Origin: Marinifilum caeruleilacunae
GTDB lineage: Bacteria; Bacteroidota; Bacteroidia; Bacteroidales; Marinifilaceae
Length of the DNA: 64,000 nt
Direction: 5' to 3'
Assembly (NCBI RefSeq): GCF_013141825.1
Contig: NZ_RZNH01000004.1
Location: 531-64,530 of the forward strand
Both the position numbers and the translations under genes were made by a program. This document shows positions 19,557 to 28,297 of the stretch, in pieces. Each line of letters starts with the position of its first letter. Position 1 is the stretch's first letter. The notes below the pieces were generated by a model that made no database searches, was not told the DNA's origin, and saw only the letters and a list, made by a program, of their open reading frames with translations.

Positions 19557-21047
19557 ATGACTAAGAATTTTTCTGAGTACCTACAGGAGTTTGAACAAAC
19601 CCTAAAATCAGTATTTTACGAACGTGACGATATTAATAAATTCAGTCTGAACCGTGGATTCCCTCCATTGGTGATGCGTGAAATCATGTCTAACTCTCCC
19701 CTTTCGGTAGCCATTCCTGAAAACTATGGTGGACGTGGGGCAAATGTAAAAGAGTGTTTAGGAATCCTTTCTTCGGCTGCATACGAATCATTGCCATTGG
19801 CATTAACTTTGGGAATAAACATTGCACTTTTTCTGGAACCAGTTGCAAAGTATGCCAACAACACAGTAAAAGGTGGCATTTTTAAAAGGTTTCTGGAAAA
19901 ACAACAAATGGGTGGTTTAATGATAACCGAACCCAATTTTGGTAGCGATGCCCTTAACATGCAAACCCATTACACCAAAAAAGATGATTTGTACCACATT
20001 AAAGGAACCAAGCATTGGCAAGGTTTAACTGGTTTGGCCGATTTTTGGCTAATCACTTCAAGACACAAACAAGAGCAAGGGAAACTGGATCGTGATATCG
20101 ATTTCTTCATCTGCGATGTAACACAAAAGAACCAAAAGGTAGTGGTTGAAGAATACTTCGATAACCTGGGCTTATACATGATTCCTTATGGCACCAATAA
20201 ACTGGATGTTCAAATCCCCAAAGAGTATAAACTAACACCAGAAAGTACAGGTGTAAAAATGATGCTGGACATTCTTCATCGCAGCAGAATGCAGTTTCCA
20301 GGTATGGGTTTGGGTTTTATCAAACGTCTGATGGATGAAGCCATCAACCAGTGTAAAACACGAATTGTAGGCGGAAAGAGTCTGTTTTCTTTCGATCAGG
20401 TTCAACACCAGATTTCGAAAATGCAAAGTGCTTATACCATTTGCTCGGCCTTATGCGTTAGAAGTAGCGAAAAAAGCGGATTGGAAAATAACCTGGCAAG
20501 CGACGGCGTTGAAGCAAACAGCATAAAAACTGTAGTTACCGATCTTATGCAGGAATGCGCTCAAACATTGGTCCAGTTATCGGGAGCAAAAGGATATCGA
20601 TTGAGTCATATTGGTGGACGCGGAATTGTAGATAGTCGTCCTTTCCAAATTTTCGAAGGAGCAAATGAAATGCTGTACACACAAATTTCGGACATGGTTC
20701 TGAAACTAATGAAGAAGAAAAAAGAGAGCAATTTATTTCAGTTTCTTAAGGATTTCAGCCTTACCGATAAAGCTTCTGAATATTTCAAAAAGGAAATTAA
20801 TTTTTCTGTTGATTTCAATCTGCCTCAGCGCAAACAAGTTGATTTGGGGAAAGCACTAAGCAGAATTGTTTCGGCAGATTTTGTATTAAATCTCGAAGAA
20901 AAAGGTTTTCGCAAAGATTTAATTACCAACTGCATAAACTCACTACAACAAGACATCAGTAACCTGATTAATTCATTCCAAATTAACAAAGACGTATCGA
21001 GTATTGAGAACTACCAGGATGGAAGCTCATGGCTCGAACTGGCCTAA
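19557..21047 (+). CDS. Acyl-CoA dehydrogenase family protein
   Basis: A 496-aa flavoprotein of the acyl-CoA dehydrogenase superfamily, which oxidises acyl-CoA thioesters to the 2-enoyl form with FAD. Seen: PENYGGRG at 54-61 (N-terminal helical domain), MITEPNFGSDA at 122-132 (FAD and substrate region), a beta domain, HRSRMQFPGMGLG at 241-253, and QIFEGANEML at 364-373, whose Glu367 sits where medium-chain enzymes have the catalytic base. A C-terminal extension of about 110 residues follows the core, as in the longer (VLCAD/FadE-like) branch. No electron-transfer flavoprotein or other beta-oxidation gene is nearby, so the substrate is open. It is a single-gene unit with its own terminator. Confidence 0.85.
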   Translation: MTKNFSEYLQEFEQTLKSVFYERDDINKFSLNRGFPPLVMREIMSNSPLSVAIPENYGGRGANVKECLGILSSAAYESLPLALTLGINIALFLEPVAKYANNTVKGGIFKRFLEKQQMGGLMITEPNFGSDALNMQTHYTKKDDLYHIKGTKHWQGLTGLADFWLITSRHKQEQGKLDRDIDFFICDVTQKNQKVVVEEYFDNLGLYMIPYGTNKLDVQIPKEYKLTPESTGVKMMLDILHRSRMQFPGMGLGFIKRLMDEAINQCKTRIVGGKSLFSFDQVQHQISKMQSAYTICSALCVRSSEKSGLENNLASDGVEANSIKTVVTDLMQECAQTLVQLSGAKGYRLSHIGGRGIVDSRPFQIFEGANEMLYTQISDMVLKLMKKKKESNLFQFLKDFSLTDKASEYFKKEINFSVDFNLPQRKQVDLGKALSRIVSADFVLNLEEKGFRKDLITNCINSLQQDISNLINSFQINKDVSSIENYQDGSSWLELA

Positions 21048-21071
21048 GACCAAACAGAAAAAACCGCATAT

Positions 21072-21100
21072 AAACCACCTTATTACAAGGTGGTTTTTTT
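21072..21100 (+). terminator. Rho-independent terminator after the acyl-CoA dehydrogenase gene
   Basis: Stem AAACCACCTT / AAGGTGGTTT with a 5-base loop (ATTAC) and a run of T, 24 bases after the stop codon. Confidence 0.9.
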
Positions 21101-21483
21101 GTTTAGTCTTTGATCGAATGAACAAACAAACTCAAATATTTTTATTGTTCTTTCCCTAAAAATATGGACAAGCTGAACAAGAAAATATTGCTTTACAATA
21201 AAATCTTTACTTCAAATCAATACCAATGCAGAAACACAGTCTTTGAATGTATTTTCAGCATTTGAAACTAATATTCCTCTTGTTTTGTGGCATAATTATT
21301 GCTAATTTTCAACGTCAGCATTTCTTTCTAAATATCTACACTTAAGTAATATTAGCAAAAGCAGCATTGCCTTAATGATACATTTAGATAGATTTTGAAA
21401 GCAATATGAATCAGACAAAAAAAGGTAAAACTCACAGCAAAACTCATTAAACAAAACAATTAAAACCCACTAAGCCAAAACAA
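21101..21483. other. AT-rich intergenic region, no gene seen
   Basis: No ORF with coding character and no RNA gene is visible. TAGATTTTG at 21389-21397 is one base longer than the TAnnTTTG consensus and could serve the following gene. Confidence 0.5.
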
Positions 21484-22578
21484 ATGCCTAAACTCTTTTT
21501 GATAGCCATTCTATTGTTTACCCTTCCACTAAACAATGTATCTGCACAAAACACATCTCAAACCATTCGTGGAAAAATTATTGATTCTGAAAGTAAAAAA
21601 GCCCTTAAAAATGTTGAAGTTTTTGTATCGGGCACAACAATTGGCACAACGACCAACAAAAATGGAGAGTTCATCTTACACTCCCCCGAAATTCCTTGTC
21701 ATGTTGGTGTCATGCACGTAGCATATCAGCCCAAGGTTCTAACTATCAACAAATCTGAAGAAGTCGAGGTTGAACTTACGAAAAGTGTAAAAAGTATTGG
21801 TGAAGTGAAAATCAAGGGCAAGAATAAACGAAAACAAAACCTCAGGATGTTCAAGAAATACTTCCTTTATTATGCTGAAAATTCTCAAGTAAAAATTTTA
21901 AACGACAGCGTGCTGCGTTTTCGAAAAGATGAATACGACTTTCACACCTTCTGTACTTCTCCTTTGATTATCGAAAACAAACATCTAGGCTACCAGATTA
22001 AAGTTCTCATTAAAGATTTTCATGTTTGCAAGAAAGACAAGGTGGGCGGTAAGAAAATAAGTATCAATTCTTTTACCGATAATGCTCTTTTCAAACTTGA
22101 AGCATTTTATTATTACCAGGATATGCCAGTTTCAAGTTCAATAACCAAAACACTAATTAAAAGCAATAGAAGAAAACATTATTATGGTTCCCTTAGGCAT
22201 TTTTTAACCTCCCTCTATGCCAACAATCTTGTAACAAACGGTTACAAATTGCAATGCATTCCCGAATCAGGCGACAAAGCCATTATACTCTCCAAAACAG
22301 GGGAAAATATCAAACGATATAGATTTCAATCAGAAAAGGTAAAAGTAACCTACTGTGAAAGCTTTGATCACAAACCAATAAACCTTACAAGTGGAGTAAC
22401 TGCGTTTACCGAATGGCCAACCGTTTTCATTTCTCTTGAAAAAGAGTTTGATGTACATCCAAACGGAACATCATCGAATTTATCATTCGAAGTTCATGGT
22501 GCTATGGGTCAACGGTCGCTTGCCAACACTTTACCAAGCAATTATATCCCTGAAAAAAATCCAGCATTTAACTTCTAA
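21484..22578 (+). CDS. Exported CarboxypepD_reg-like domain protein
   Basis: A 364-aa exported protein. The signal peptide covers about residues 1-21 (LFLIAILLFTLPLNNVSAQ). A CarboxypepD_reg-like beta-sandwich follows at about 27-105, from TIRGKIIDSESKKALKNVEV through GTTTNKNGEF to VEVELTKSVKSIGEVKIKG. This is the small domain that precedes the plug of SusC-type TonB receptors, but there is no plug or barrel here. The remaining 250 residues match a family common in Bacteroidota (FKKYFLYYAEN, VLRF, PLIIENKHLGYQIKVLIKDF) whose role is unknown to me. It is the first gene of a two-gene unit, 12 bases before the next start. Confidence 0.7.
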   Translation: MPKLFLIAILLFTLPLNNVSAQNTSQTIRGKIIDSESKKALKNVEVFVSGTTIGTTTNKNGEFILHSPEIPCHVGVMHVAYQPKVLTINKSEEVEVELTKSVKSIGEVKIKGKNKRKQNLRMFKKYFLYYAENSQVKILNDSVLRFRKDEYDFHTFCTSPLIIENKHLGYQIKVLIKDFHVCKKDKVGGKKISINSFTDNALFKLEAFYYYQDMPVSSSITKTLIKSNRRKHYYGSLRHFLTSLYANNLVTNGYKLQCIPESGDKAIILSKTGENIKRYRFQSEKVKVTYCESFDHKPINLTSGVTAFTEWPTVFISLEKEFDVHPNGTSSNLSFEVHGAMGQRSLANTLPSNYIPEKNPAFNF

Positions 22579-22590
22579 GCTAAAAATCTT

Positions 22591-23376
22591 ATGACACGTA
22601 AACTATCACTTCTACTGACCATTTTTACACTATTGTTATCATGCCACTCACACGGTCAAACACGCATAGATTTTGATTATGAGCGCGATTTTGAACTTAT
22701 CCTGGCACAAAGCAAAAATAAAAATAGTGAGATCTTTTTTGATACATTATTCCCTCGCTTTTTACGTGGTGACACTACGCTCACAAACTACGAAATGATT
22801 GCTTTACAAATTGGATATACCGACAACGAGAAATATTGGCCATATCAGGATATTGAGCTGGAAAGAGAAATCTGGAATTTAAACGAGAAAGGAAATTTTG
22901 AACTAGCTCTTTTAAAATGCGATAGCCTTTTAGACAGGAATCCTTTTAGTTTGATAGGGAATAGAGAAAAATCTTATGCACTTAACAAGCTTGGTAAAGA
23001 TGAAAAAATAGAAACCTATATAAAGAAGTTTGACCTTGTTGCATTAAGTAATTTATCGACTGGTGATGGAACATCATACGAAACTTCCTGGTTTGTTTTA
23101 TCACCTGCCGATGGACAATGGATTATTAAATTGGCTTTTCAAAGTTCCATTTGCTCAATGGGTTCGGGCAGAGATAAACATGGTAATTTTCATGATATTT
23201 TAGGCGTTAAATTTAAAAACAGCGAAGATTGTCCTCATCTATATTTCAATATCGAGCATGCTGCAAAGCGCATGTTTGGCCCCGATGGGATGAAACTCTT
23301 TGATGAACTTGAAGAAAAAGATCAGAAGAAAAACAAACGAAAAAAGAAAAATAAACGGAAAAAGACAAAAGAATAA
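22591..23376 (+). CDS. Exported DUF4919-like protein
   Basis: A 261-aa protein whose first 23 residues are a signal with LLLSCHSHGQ, so either a lipoprotein (Cys18) or a cleaved signal. The body (RIDFDYERDFELIL, then FDTLFPRFLRGDTTLTNYEM, CDSLLDRNPFSL, and GSGRDKHGNFHDILGVKF) resembles DUF4919 proteins, small exported Bacteroidota proteins with TPR-like helices and unknown function. The last 20 residues are almost all Lys, Arg and Asn, an unusual basic tail. It is probably co-transcribed with the preceding gene. The family assignment is from memory of the motif pattern. Confidence 0.6.
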   Translation: MTRKLSLLLTIFTLLLSCHSHGQTRIDFDYERDFELILAQSKNKNSEIFFDTLFPRFLRGDTTLTNYEMIALQIGYTDNEKYWPYQDIELEREIWNLNEKGNFELALLKCDSLLDRNPFSLIGNREKSYALNKLGKDEKIETYIKKFDLVALSNLSTGDGTSYETSWFVLSPADGQWIIKLAFQSSICSMGSGRDKHGNFHDILGVKFKNSEDCPHLYFNIEHAAKRMFGPDGMKLFDELEEKDQKKNKRKKKNKRKKTKE

Positions 23377-23455
23377 CAAATCAATAAGCTCTATAGGAAC
23401 TAATTCCTGGTATTAAACACTGTCTTTTTTCCTTTGATACACACAATTATCGTTC

Positions 23456-24802
23456 TTAAAAATTATAGCGTATACCTGTATGTATTCCTATTGAATATGG
23501 TTTGTAGTTAAATTCACTGCTCTTGTTAATGGAATTCAGGTAATATTTAAAGCTAGGTTCAAGTCCAATCTGAATTTTCGGACTTAGATTGTATTCGAAA
23601 CCCAGGCCAAATAATGAGCTAAAATTGGTTGTCCTCAGGTTATCAATTTCACCAATTTTCTGTTTCGATCCTGAAGTTCGATACACTCCATTATCGATAA
23701 TCCAATTGGCACCAAAGCCACCACTTACATATACGCCCAATCGTTTTTGCGACAAGCTGTATCGCAATAAAAATGGCACTTCTATGGTTTCAAAACTTTG
23801 CATTAACTCCTCTGAGGATCCAAAATTTGAAGTCAGCAGATATTCTGCCTGACTTGCATCGCGGGTTTCAAGGTTCTTGTACCTGATATTTCCCGCAGTT
23901 GAGTTTGATGGCAATACCTCCAGACCGTAAGAAGCACCTTCATCCTTATTACTGCCTTCTAACGCATTGGCATCCGAGAAAACAAGATTCTGGCTTCCGC
24001 CACCAAAATCCTGACCGATGCGATTGTACATGAATCCGGTTTGAAATGCCAGCTTTTCACCAAGCGCATAATTCACTTTTACACCACCACCAAAGCTTAC
24101 AATTCCACTGTTAGCACTTGCTGCCGATTCCTCGTTCGAATAAGCCGATGTAATTTGGCCAATGATTGCCCATCTGTTTTTCCTCAATTCATCCTTTTTG
24201 GCCTGTTCCATTGCCATCAAGTTATTCATTACAATCAGATCTTCGGCACTTAAAGTGATTACTGATAATTTATCAACACCAATGTATTGAAGGCTTTCAG
24301 GAATTGTATTGGCAGAATTAGACAATACACCAACACTCATTGGAATGGAAGCCATAATGGATTCTTTCTGCAGCCTATTATCGTGCACAACAGTTGTTTC
24401 TTTAGTGATATTTCGACCTGCGAATAACTCATTAGAAGCAACAAAGTCTTGCACTGATTCTTTGCTTAGCATGACCTCTTCCTGTTCGGCCGTTGCAGTT
24501 TCTGTTTCAATAGTTTTATCTGTATTCTTAGCCTGATTTGTTTCGGATACCTGATCGCTCAACTGCTGCATTGGTACAAGTCCAGGTTCTGAAATAAACA
24601 GATTTCGATTTTGGATTCCAAAGAACAATAATACCGAAGCAGCCAATGCAGCAGAAATAAATACAATCACCCCTCGCCTTTTTCGTCGGGCTGCCAGCAT
24701 TTTTCCGCTAATCGCATTCCAGACTTCAGGTTTTGGCTCAACGCTCATTCCTTTCAATCCATCTGCAAACAGACTATCTATATGTTTATTCTCGTCTAGC
24801 AT
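23456..24802 (-). CDS. Anti-sigma-like protein with C-terminal outer-membrane beta-barrel
   Basis: A 448-aa protein encoded with the ECF sigma gene; its start codon overlaps the sigma 3' end by 7 bases. Three parts are visible. A short N-terminal segment (1-42, DSLFADGLKGMSVEP then EVWNAISGKML and a basic patch) resembles the cytoplasmic end of Bacteroidota anti-sigma factors. One transmembrane helix lies at about 44-63. A long periplasmic Ser/Glu/Thr-rich linker leads to about 230 C-terminal residues with alternating amphipathic strands (KVNYALGEKLAFQTGFMYNR, RLGVYVSGGFGANW, terminal IGIHTGIRYNF) typical of a small outer-membrane barrel. Such a protein would span both membranes, as described for dual membrane-spanning anti-sigma factors of Bacteroides (Dma1). 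I infer that it holds the sigma factor inactive and senses envelope state. Confidence 0.75.
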   Translation of the reverse strand: MLDENKHIDSLFADGLKGMSVEPKPEVWNAISGKMLAARRKRRGVIVFISAALAASVLLFFGIQNRNLFISEPGLVPMQQLSDQVSETNQAKNTDKTIETETATAEQEEVMLSKESVQDFVASNELFAGRNITKETTVVHDNRLQKESIMASIPMSVGVLSNSANTIPESLQYIGVDKLSVITLSAEDLIVMNNLMAMEQAKKDELRKNRWAIIGQITSAYSNEESAASANSGIVSFGGGVKVNYALGEKLAFQTGFMYNRIGQDFGGGSQNLVFSDANALEGSNKDEGASYGLEVLPSNSTAGNIRYKNLETRDASQAEYLLTSNFGSSEELMQSFETIEVPFLLRYSLSQKRLGVYVSGGFGANWIIDNGVYRTSGSKQKIGEIDNLRTTNFSSLFGLGFEYNLSPKIQIGLEPSFKYYLNSINKSSEFNYKPYSIGIHTGIRYNF

Positions 24803-25365
24803 ATTTTCAGCTTGTTCTCTTTTTCACTTAAAAAATCATTCACCTTTTGTTTTAGTATCGCTCTTCCCCTAGCCAGGTTCGATTTCGAAGTCCCAACTGT
24901 AATGTCCATAACTTCAGCAATCTCATTGTGGGTATACCCATCCAAAACATACAAACTAAAAACCATCTGATATCTATCGGGTAAACCTTGGATCATCTGT
25001 AGAAGTGCATCCAAAGGAATATCGGCATTTTGGATACTTTCTTCCGGTTCGGGATCAGGATCGGGTTCCCAAATCTCATCAACCACTTGCATATTTTTCG
25101 ATTTGCGAAACCTTTCCAAAGCCGTATTCACCATTATTCTGCGAATCCATCCTTCGAAAGATCCTTTAAACTGATAGGATTTAATACTTTGGAAAACCTT
25201 TATAAAACCATCTTGCAAAGTATCTTCGGCTTCGCTTAAATCATTGGAATACCTCAAACATACACCCAACATTTTGGGTGCAAACTCCCGATAAAGCAAT
25301 TCTTGTGCTTTAGATTTACCTTTCGAGCAATCTTTAATTATTTTTTCTAATTCTTGGTTTTCCAA
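24796..25365 (-). CDS. ECF-type RNA polymerase sigma factor
   Basis: A 189-aa extracytoplasmic-function sigma factor. Region 2 spans about residues 15-95 (LLYREFAPKMLGVCLRYSN, then EAEDTLQDGFIKVFQSI and FEGWIRRIMVNTALERFRK). An acidic linker (DPDPEPEESIQ) follows, then region 4 at about 125-180 (LPDRYQMVFSLYVLDGYTHN, IAEVMDITVGTSKSNLARGR, the helix-turn-helix). Region 1 and region 3 are absent, as expected. It overlaps the downstream barrel/anti-sigma gene, its likely inhibitor. GCAACC upstream, at the usual -35 distance, suggests autoregulation. Confidence 0.93.
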   Translation of the reverse strand: MENQELEKIIKDCSKGKSKAQELLYREFAPKMLGVCLRYSNDLSEAEDTLQDGFIKVFQSIKSYQFKGSFEGWIRRIMVNTALERFRKSKNMQVVDEIWEPDPDPEPEESIQNADIPLDALLQMIQGLPDRYQMVFSLYVLDGYTHNEIAEVMDITVGTSKSNLARGRAILKQKVNDFLSEKENKLKIC

Positions 25366-25398
25366 AGTGGCTATCGTCTTTTACGATCCTGATTTACT

Positions 25399-25428
25399 AG
25401 ATAGTTGTACAAAGTGCGATAAGGTTGC
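25399..25428 (-). promoter_or_regulatory. Possible ECF-type promoter of the sigma operon
   Basis: Read on the minus strand, GCAACC (25428-25423) precedes CTATCTA by 20 bases, ending about 34 bases before the sigma start. GCAACC resembles the -35 element (AAC core) of ECF promoters of Bacteroidota. The -10 is weak. Confidence 0.35.
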
Positions 25429-25517
25429 GTTAAAATTACAACTTTTTCAGGCAGCTCCTAAACTCAACTGATTTTTAATCGATTAGAATTTAAATTGAAA
25501 ATTTCTCATTTCCTGAA

Positions 25518-25546
25518 GCAACCAATTGTAAAAAGCAACATCATGC
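25518..25546 (+). promoter_or_regulatory. Possible ECF-type promoter of the divergent lipoprotein gene
   Basis: GCAACC at 25518-25523 on the plus strand, followed about 16 bases later by CATCATG, mirrors the element upstream of the sigma gene. It suggests the lipoprotein belongs to the same regulon. The distance to the start codon is about 80 bases. Confidence 0.3.
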
Positions 25547-25625
25547 AAATGTAAAAGCTTTTAAAAGAGACTTACCCGGGTTGTGGTCTCAACAATTTAC
25601 TAAATAAGAAATATCAGTATTACTG

Positions 25626-26354
25626 ATGAAAAGATTAAAACAAATGAACAATTTAAAAGCCATAGGGGCATTATTAATTTTAGCAGTGGGGTTTGTATCG
25701 TGTGACAGTGATGATTTTGACAATACTCCTGAAAAACAAGCAATCGCAGATGTATTTGTACGAGTACAAAAAAGTGGAGACGATACAGTATATGCGCCAG
25801 TATTTTATACTTACTCAAACTTTGATATGCAAGATGTAAGTGTGGAAGGACCTGACGCCAGCGGTATTGATAAAGATTTAGCGAAGTACACCAACAAAAT
25901 GGTGTTTAGATCGATGCCAGTACAGAATGATTTCTCTACTGATGATGTGGAAAATGGCGTTTATCAGTTCGACATTACTGCTGCAGATTTGAAGACTTAT
26001 ACCATTAGTGATAAATTATTGGAAGGTCGTTTGGATCCGGTAGAAATTACAGAATTCAACTACGATAAACTTATTCATTCCATACAAATCGCTTGGGAGA
26101 GTGTTGAAGACAGAGATGTATATGTAGTAAAAATTCACAATCAAATCGATGGAGAAATCATCTATGTATCGGACAGAATGATTTCAACAAATCACAGGGT
26201 GATTTCTGGCACCGATAACTGGACAGATTTCGATTTAGTGGAAGGACAAAGCTATGTAGTTGGTGTTTATGCTTATAAGTTTGAGTTGCCATCTGCTACT
26301 TCAGGTTACGATATCAATTGTGAATCGGTAGCATACCGCGAAATTGAATGGTAA
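25626..26354 (+). CDS. Lipoprotein of unknown function, divergent from the ECF sigma operon
   Basis: A 242-aa predicted lipoprotein. The ATG at residue 7 gives the cleaner signal (MNNLKAIGALLILAVGFVSC, Cys at residue 26 of the longer form), so either start is possible. The acidic mature part begins DSDDFDNTPEKQAIADVFVR. It looks all-beta, with a fibronectin-III-like tail (IQIAWESVEDRDVYVVKIHN then YVVGVYAYKFELPS). I do not recognise the family. Its place opposite the sigma/anti-sigma pair, with a shared GCAACC element, makes it a candidate sigma target. A bidirectional terminator follows. Confidence 0.75.
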   Translation: MKRLKQMNNLKAIGALLILAVGFVSCDSDDFDNTPEKQAIADVFVRVQKSGDDTVYAPVFYTYSNFDMQDVSVEGPDASGIDKDLAKYTNKMVFRSMPVQNDFSTDDVENGVYQFDITAADLKTYTISDKLLEGRLDPVEITEFNYDKLIHSIQIAWESVEDRDVYVVKIHNQIDGEIIYVSDRMISTNHRVISGTDNWTDFDLVEGQSYVVGVYAYKFELPSATSGYDINCESVAYREIEW

Positions 26355-26453
26355 GCTCAAGATCCTTCCAACTGATTTTGAAAAATTAGCACAAAATGAA
26401 ATCGAGATGATTAAAAAAGCACTAGCTTTCTAAACGATTGATGTTTCAACAAA

Positions 26454-26486
26454 AAAACTCGCTCTCCATTTGGAAAGCGAGTTTTT
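26454..26486. terminator. Bidirectional terminator
   Basis: Stem AAAACTCGCT / AGCGAGTTTT with a T run on the plus side and a complementary A run on the left. It separates the plus-strand lipoprotein gene from the 3' end of the glycerol operon. Confidence 0.85.
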
Positions 26487-26543
26487 ATTTTGATCGCTAA
26501 TAATTGAACCTGATGTTTAGGTTTTTGATGTTTTATGCAAAGT

Positions 26544-27266
26544 TTAGAAACCGATCCCTAAAATAAGGTTAGCAGTTTCTGCTTGTGGGTTAATAGCGAC
26601 TTTAGCCCATGCGTTTAGAGAAAAACTCTCTGTAATTTTAATATCTCTTGTAGCTGTAGCTCCAATATTTACAAAGCCTACACTCTCACCATATACCTGG
26701 TTTTCGAATGGGTTCAAACCTGCAAATAGTGAAATTTTTTCACCACCAATTGTTACAGGGTAACCAAACTCAAGGTAAGTTGAATAATTCTGATCACCGT
26801 TCTCATCTAAATCACGACCATAAAGCATAGTACTTACACAAACGCTCAATGGGAATTTCTCGTTAAAATAGAAGTTGAAACTTGCATCAATCAAGTGATT
26901 GGTTGTTGATCTATCTAAATCAAGGTAGTTGTAATCATCGATAGAAGCTCTGTCGCGGTTTGCAAATAAATCCCAAACTGCAATGTTAAAGTGCTCATTA
27001 AATTTGTATCCAATGTGGAAATCAAACTCTGAGTAAGTATTGTCGAATGCATATCCACCCCATGCTCCAAATGTGAAGTTTTTGTTTGTATATGCTACGT
27101 CCATTTCGAAGTTTGCTGTATTACTTACCATGATACCTCTCCAGTAGTGACGAGTGGTTACCGATGGACTTACTGTTACTTTTCCTTGTGCATTAACATT
27201 CATGTTAGATGCAAATAGTATAATAAGCGTAAATAATACCGATAGTTTTAAAACTGATTTTTTCAT
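26544..27266 (-). CDS. Outer-membrane beta-barrel protein at the end of the glycerol operon
   Basis: A 240-aa protein with a signal peptide (1-26, ending NVNAQ) and about 12 amphipathic strands (TVSPSVTTRHYWRGIMVSN, NFTFGAWGGYAFDNTYSEFD, HFNIAVWDLFANRD, terminal ANLILGIGF with the C-terminal Phe of outer-membrane proteins). RHYWRGI resembles the start of the TIGR02001/Gcw_chp barrel family. It lies 147 bases after glpF in the same direction with no strong terminator between. I infer an outer-membrane channel or accessory for glycerol or its esters. Confidence 0.7.
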   Translation of the reverse strand: MKKSVLKLSVLFTLIILFASNMNVNAQGKVTVSPSVTTRHYWRGIMVSNTANFEMDVAYTNKNFTFGAWGGYAFDNTYSEFDFHIGYKFNEHFNIAVWDLFANRDRASIDDYNYLDLDRSTTNHLIDASFNFYFNEKFPLSVCVSTMLYGRDLDENGDQNYSTYLEFGYPVTIGGEKISLFAGLNPFENQVYGESVGFVNIGATATRDIKITESFSLNAWAKVAINPQAETANLILGIGF

Positions 27267-27342
27267 CTGTTAAGAATTTTGAATTTAGGTCAGATGGTCC
27301 CGAATCCCTCCGGGATTTCCATAGATTAAATGATTTTTTGGG

Positions 27343-27383
27343 CTGTAGAGATCCTGAAGATCTCGATTTCAAGATCTCTACAG
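27343..27383 (-). promoter_or_regulatory. Intergenic stem-loop between glpF and the barrel gene
   Basis: Perfect 11-bp inverted repeat CTGTAGAGATC / GATCTCTACAG with a 19-base loop. No T run follows on the minus strand, so it looks like an mRNA-stabilising or processing hairpin rather than a terminator. A second small hairpin, AATCCC-TCC-GGGATT, lies at 27303-27317. Confidence 0.6.
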
Positions 27384-27413
27384 TAATAAAATTGAGTAGT
27401 GTTATAAACTAGA

Positions 27414-28148
27414 TTATAAGCTCATGAATAAGAATGCTGCTACAGCTGCTCCTACGATTGGTGCAACAACAGGAATCAAAGAGTATCCCCAATCGCTACC
27501 ACCTTTGTTTTGCATAGGAAGAATAGCATGCATAATTCTTGGACCAAGGTCTCTTGCAGGGTTAATTGCATAACCGGTAGTTCCACCTAATGAAAGACCA
27601 ATAGCAACAACCAATAAAGCAACTGGTAAAGCACCTAAGGTACCCAATCCAATCTTCGCTCCTTCAACACCAGCAGCTTCGAAAGAAGGACCAGCCAAAT
27701 AGAAGATCACAAACATCAATACAAATGTTCCGATAACTTCACTCACAACATTACTTCCAAAGTTACGGATAGCAGGACCAGTAGAGAAACAAGCTAGTTT
27801 TGCTCCACCATCTTCTGTTGAGTTAAAGTGATCGCGATACATTAACCATACAAGGAAAGCACCGAATGCAGCACCTGCCATTTGTGCAACAATAAAAATA
27901 CCTACTTTCGACCATGCAAACATACCTGCTACTGCCAAACCAACGGTTACAGCTGGGTTAATGTGTGCTCCAGAAATCGGACCAGCAACTGCTACTGCAG
28001 TAAATACTGCCAATCCCCATCCCATTGTGATTACGATCCAACCACTGTTATTTCCTTTGGTATTATTCAATACAACGTTTGCAACTACACCGTTACCTAA
28101 TAAGATTAGTAACATTGTTCCTATAAATTCTGCTATAAATTCACTCAT
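27414..28148 (-). CDS. glpF: Glycerol uptake facilitator (aquaglyceroporin, MIP family)
   Basis: A 244-aa MIP channel with six predicted membrane helices and two half-helices carrying the NPA signatures: GAHINPAV near residue 63 and YAINPARDLGPR near 200. Asp after the second NPAR is the residue that marks glycerol facilitators (GlpF) rather than strict water channels. It lies between glpK and an outer-membrane barrel, so it provides the inner-membrane entry step for glycerol. Length and topology are normal. Confidence 0.93.
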   Translation of the reverse strand: MSEFIAEFIGTMLLILLGNGVVANVVLNNTKGNNSGWIVITMGWGLAVFTAVAVAGPISGAHINPAVTVGLAVAGMFAWSKVGIFIVAQMAGAAFGAFLVWLMYRDHFNSTEDGGAKLACFSTGPAIRNFGSNVVSEVIGTFVLMFVIFYLAGPSFEAAGVEGAKIGLGTLGALPVALLVVAIGLSLGGTTGYAINPARDLGPRIMHAILPMQNKGGSDWGYSLIPVVAPIVGAAVAAFLFMSL

Positions 28149-28184
28149 GACATTATGGTTTATTTAGTAATTGTTAATAAAAGA

Positions 28185-28282
28185 ATGCCGGAACTCTATC
28201 TTCTACTGTTCCTCCTTCTCGTTTCCGGCATAGGTTTAAAAATATTTAACCTGGGCACAATCCGATCAACCGAACCCAGGTT
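28185..28282 (-). promoter_or_regulatory. Two stem-loops between glpK and glpF
   Basis: Inverted repeat ATGCCGGAA / TTCCGGCAT (28185-28193 and 28223-28231) and inverted repeat AACCTGGG / CCCAGGTT (28248-28255 and 28275-28282, 19-base loop). Neither has a T run, so they are candidate mRNA processing or stability elements. Confidence 0.55.
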
Positions 28283-28297
28283 GTTAGATGTTGAAAA

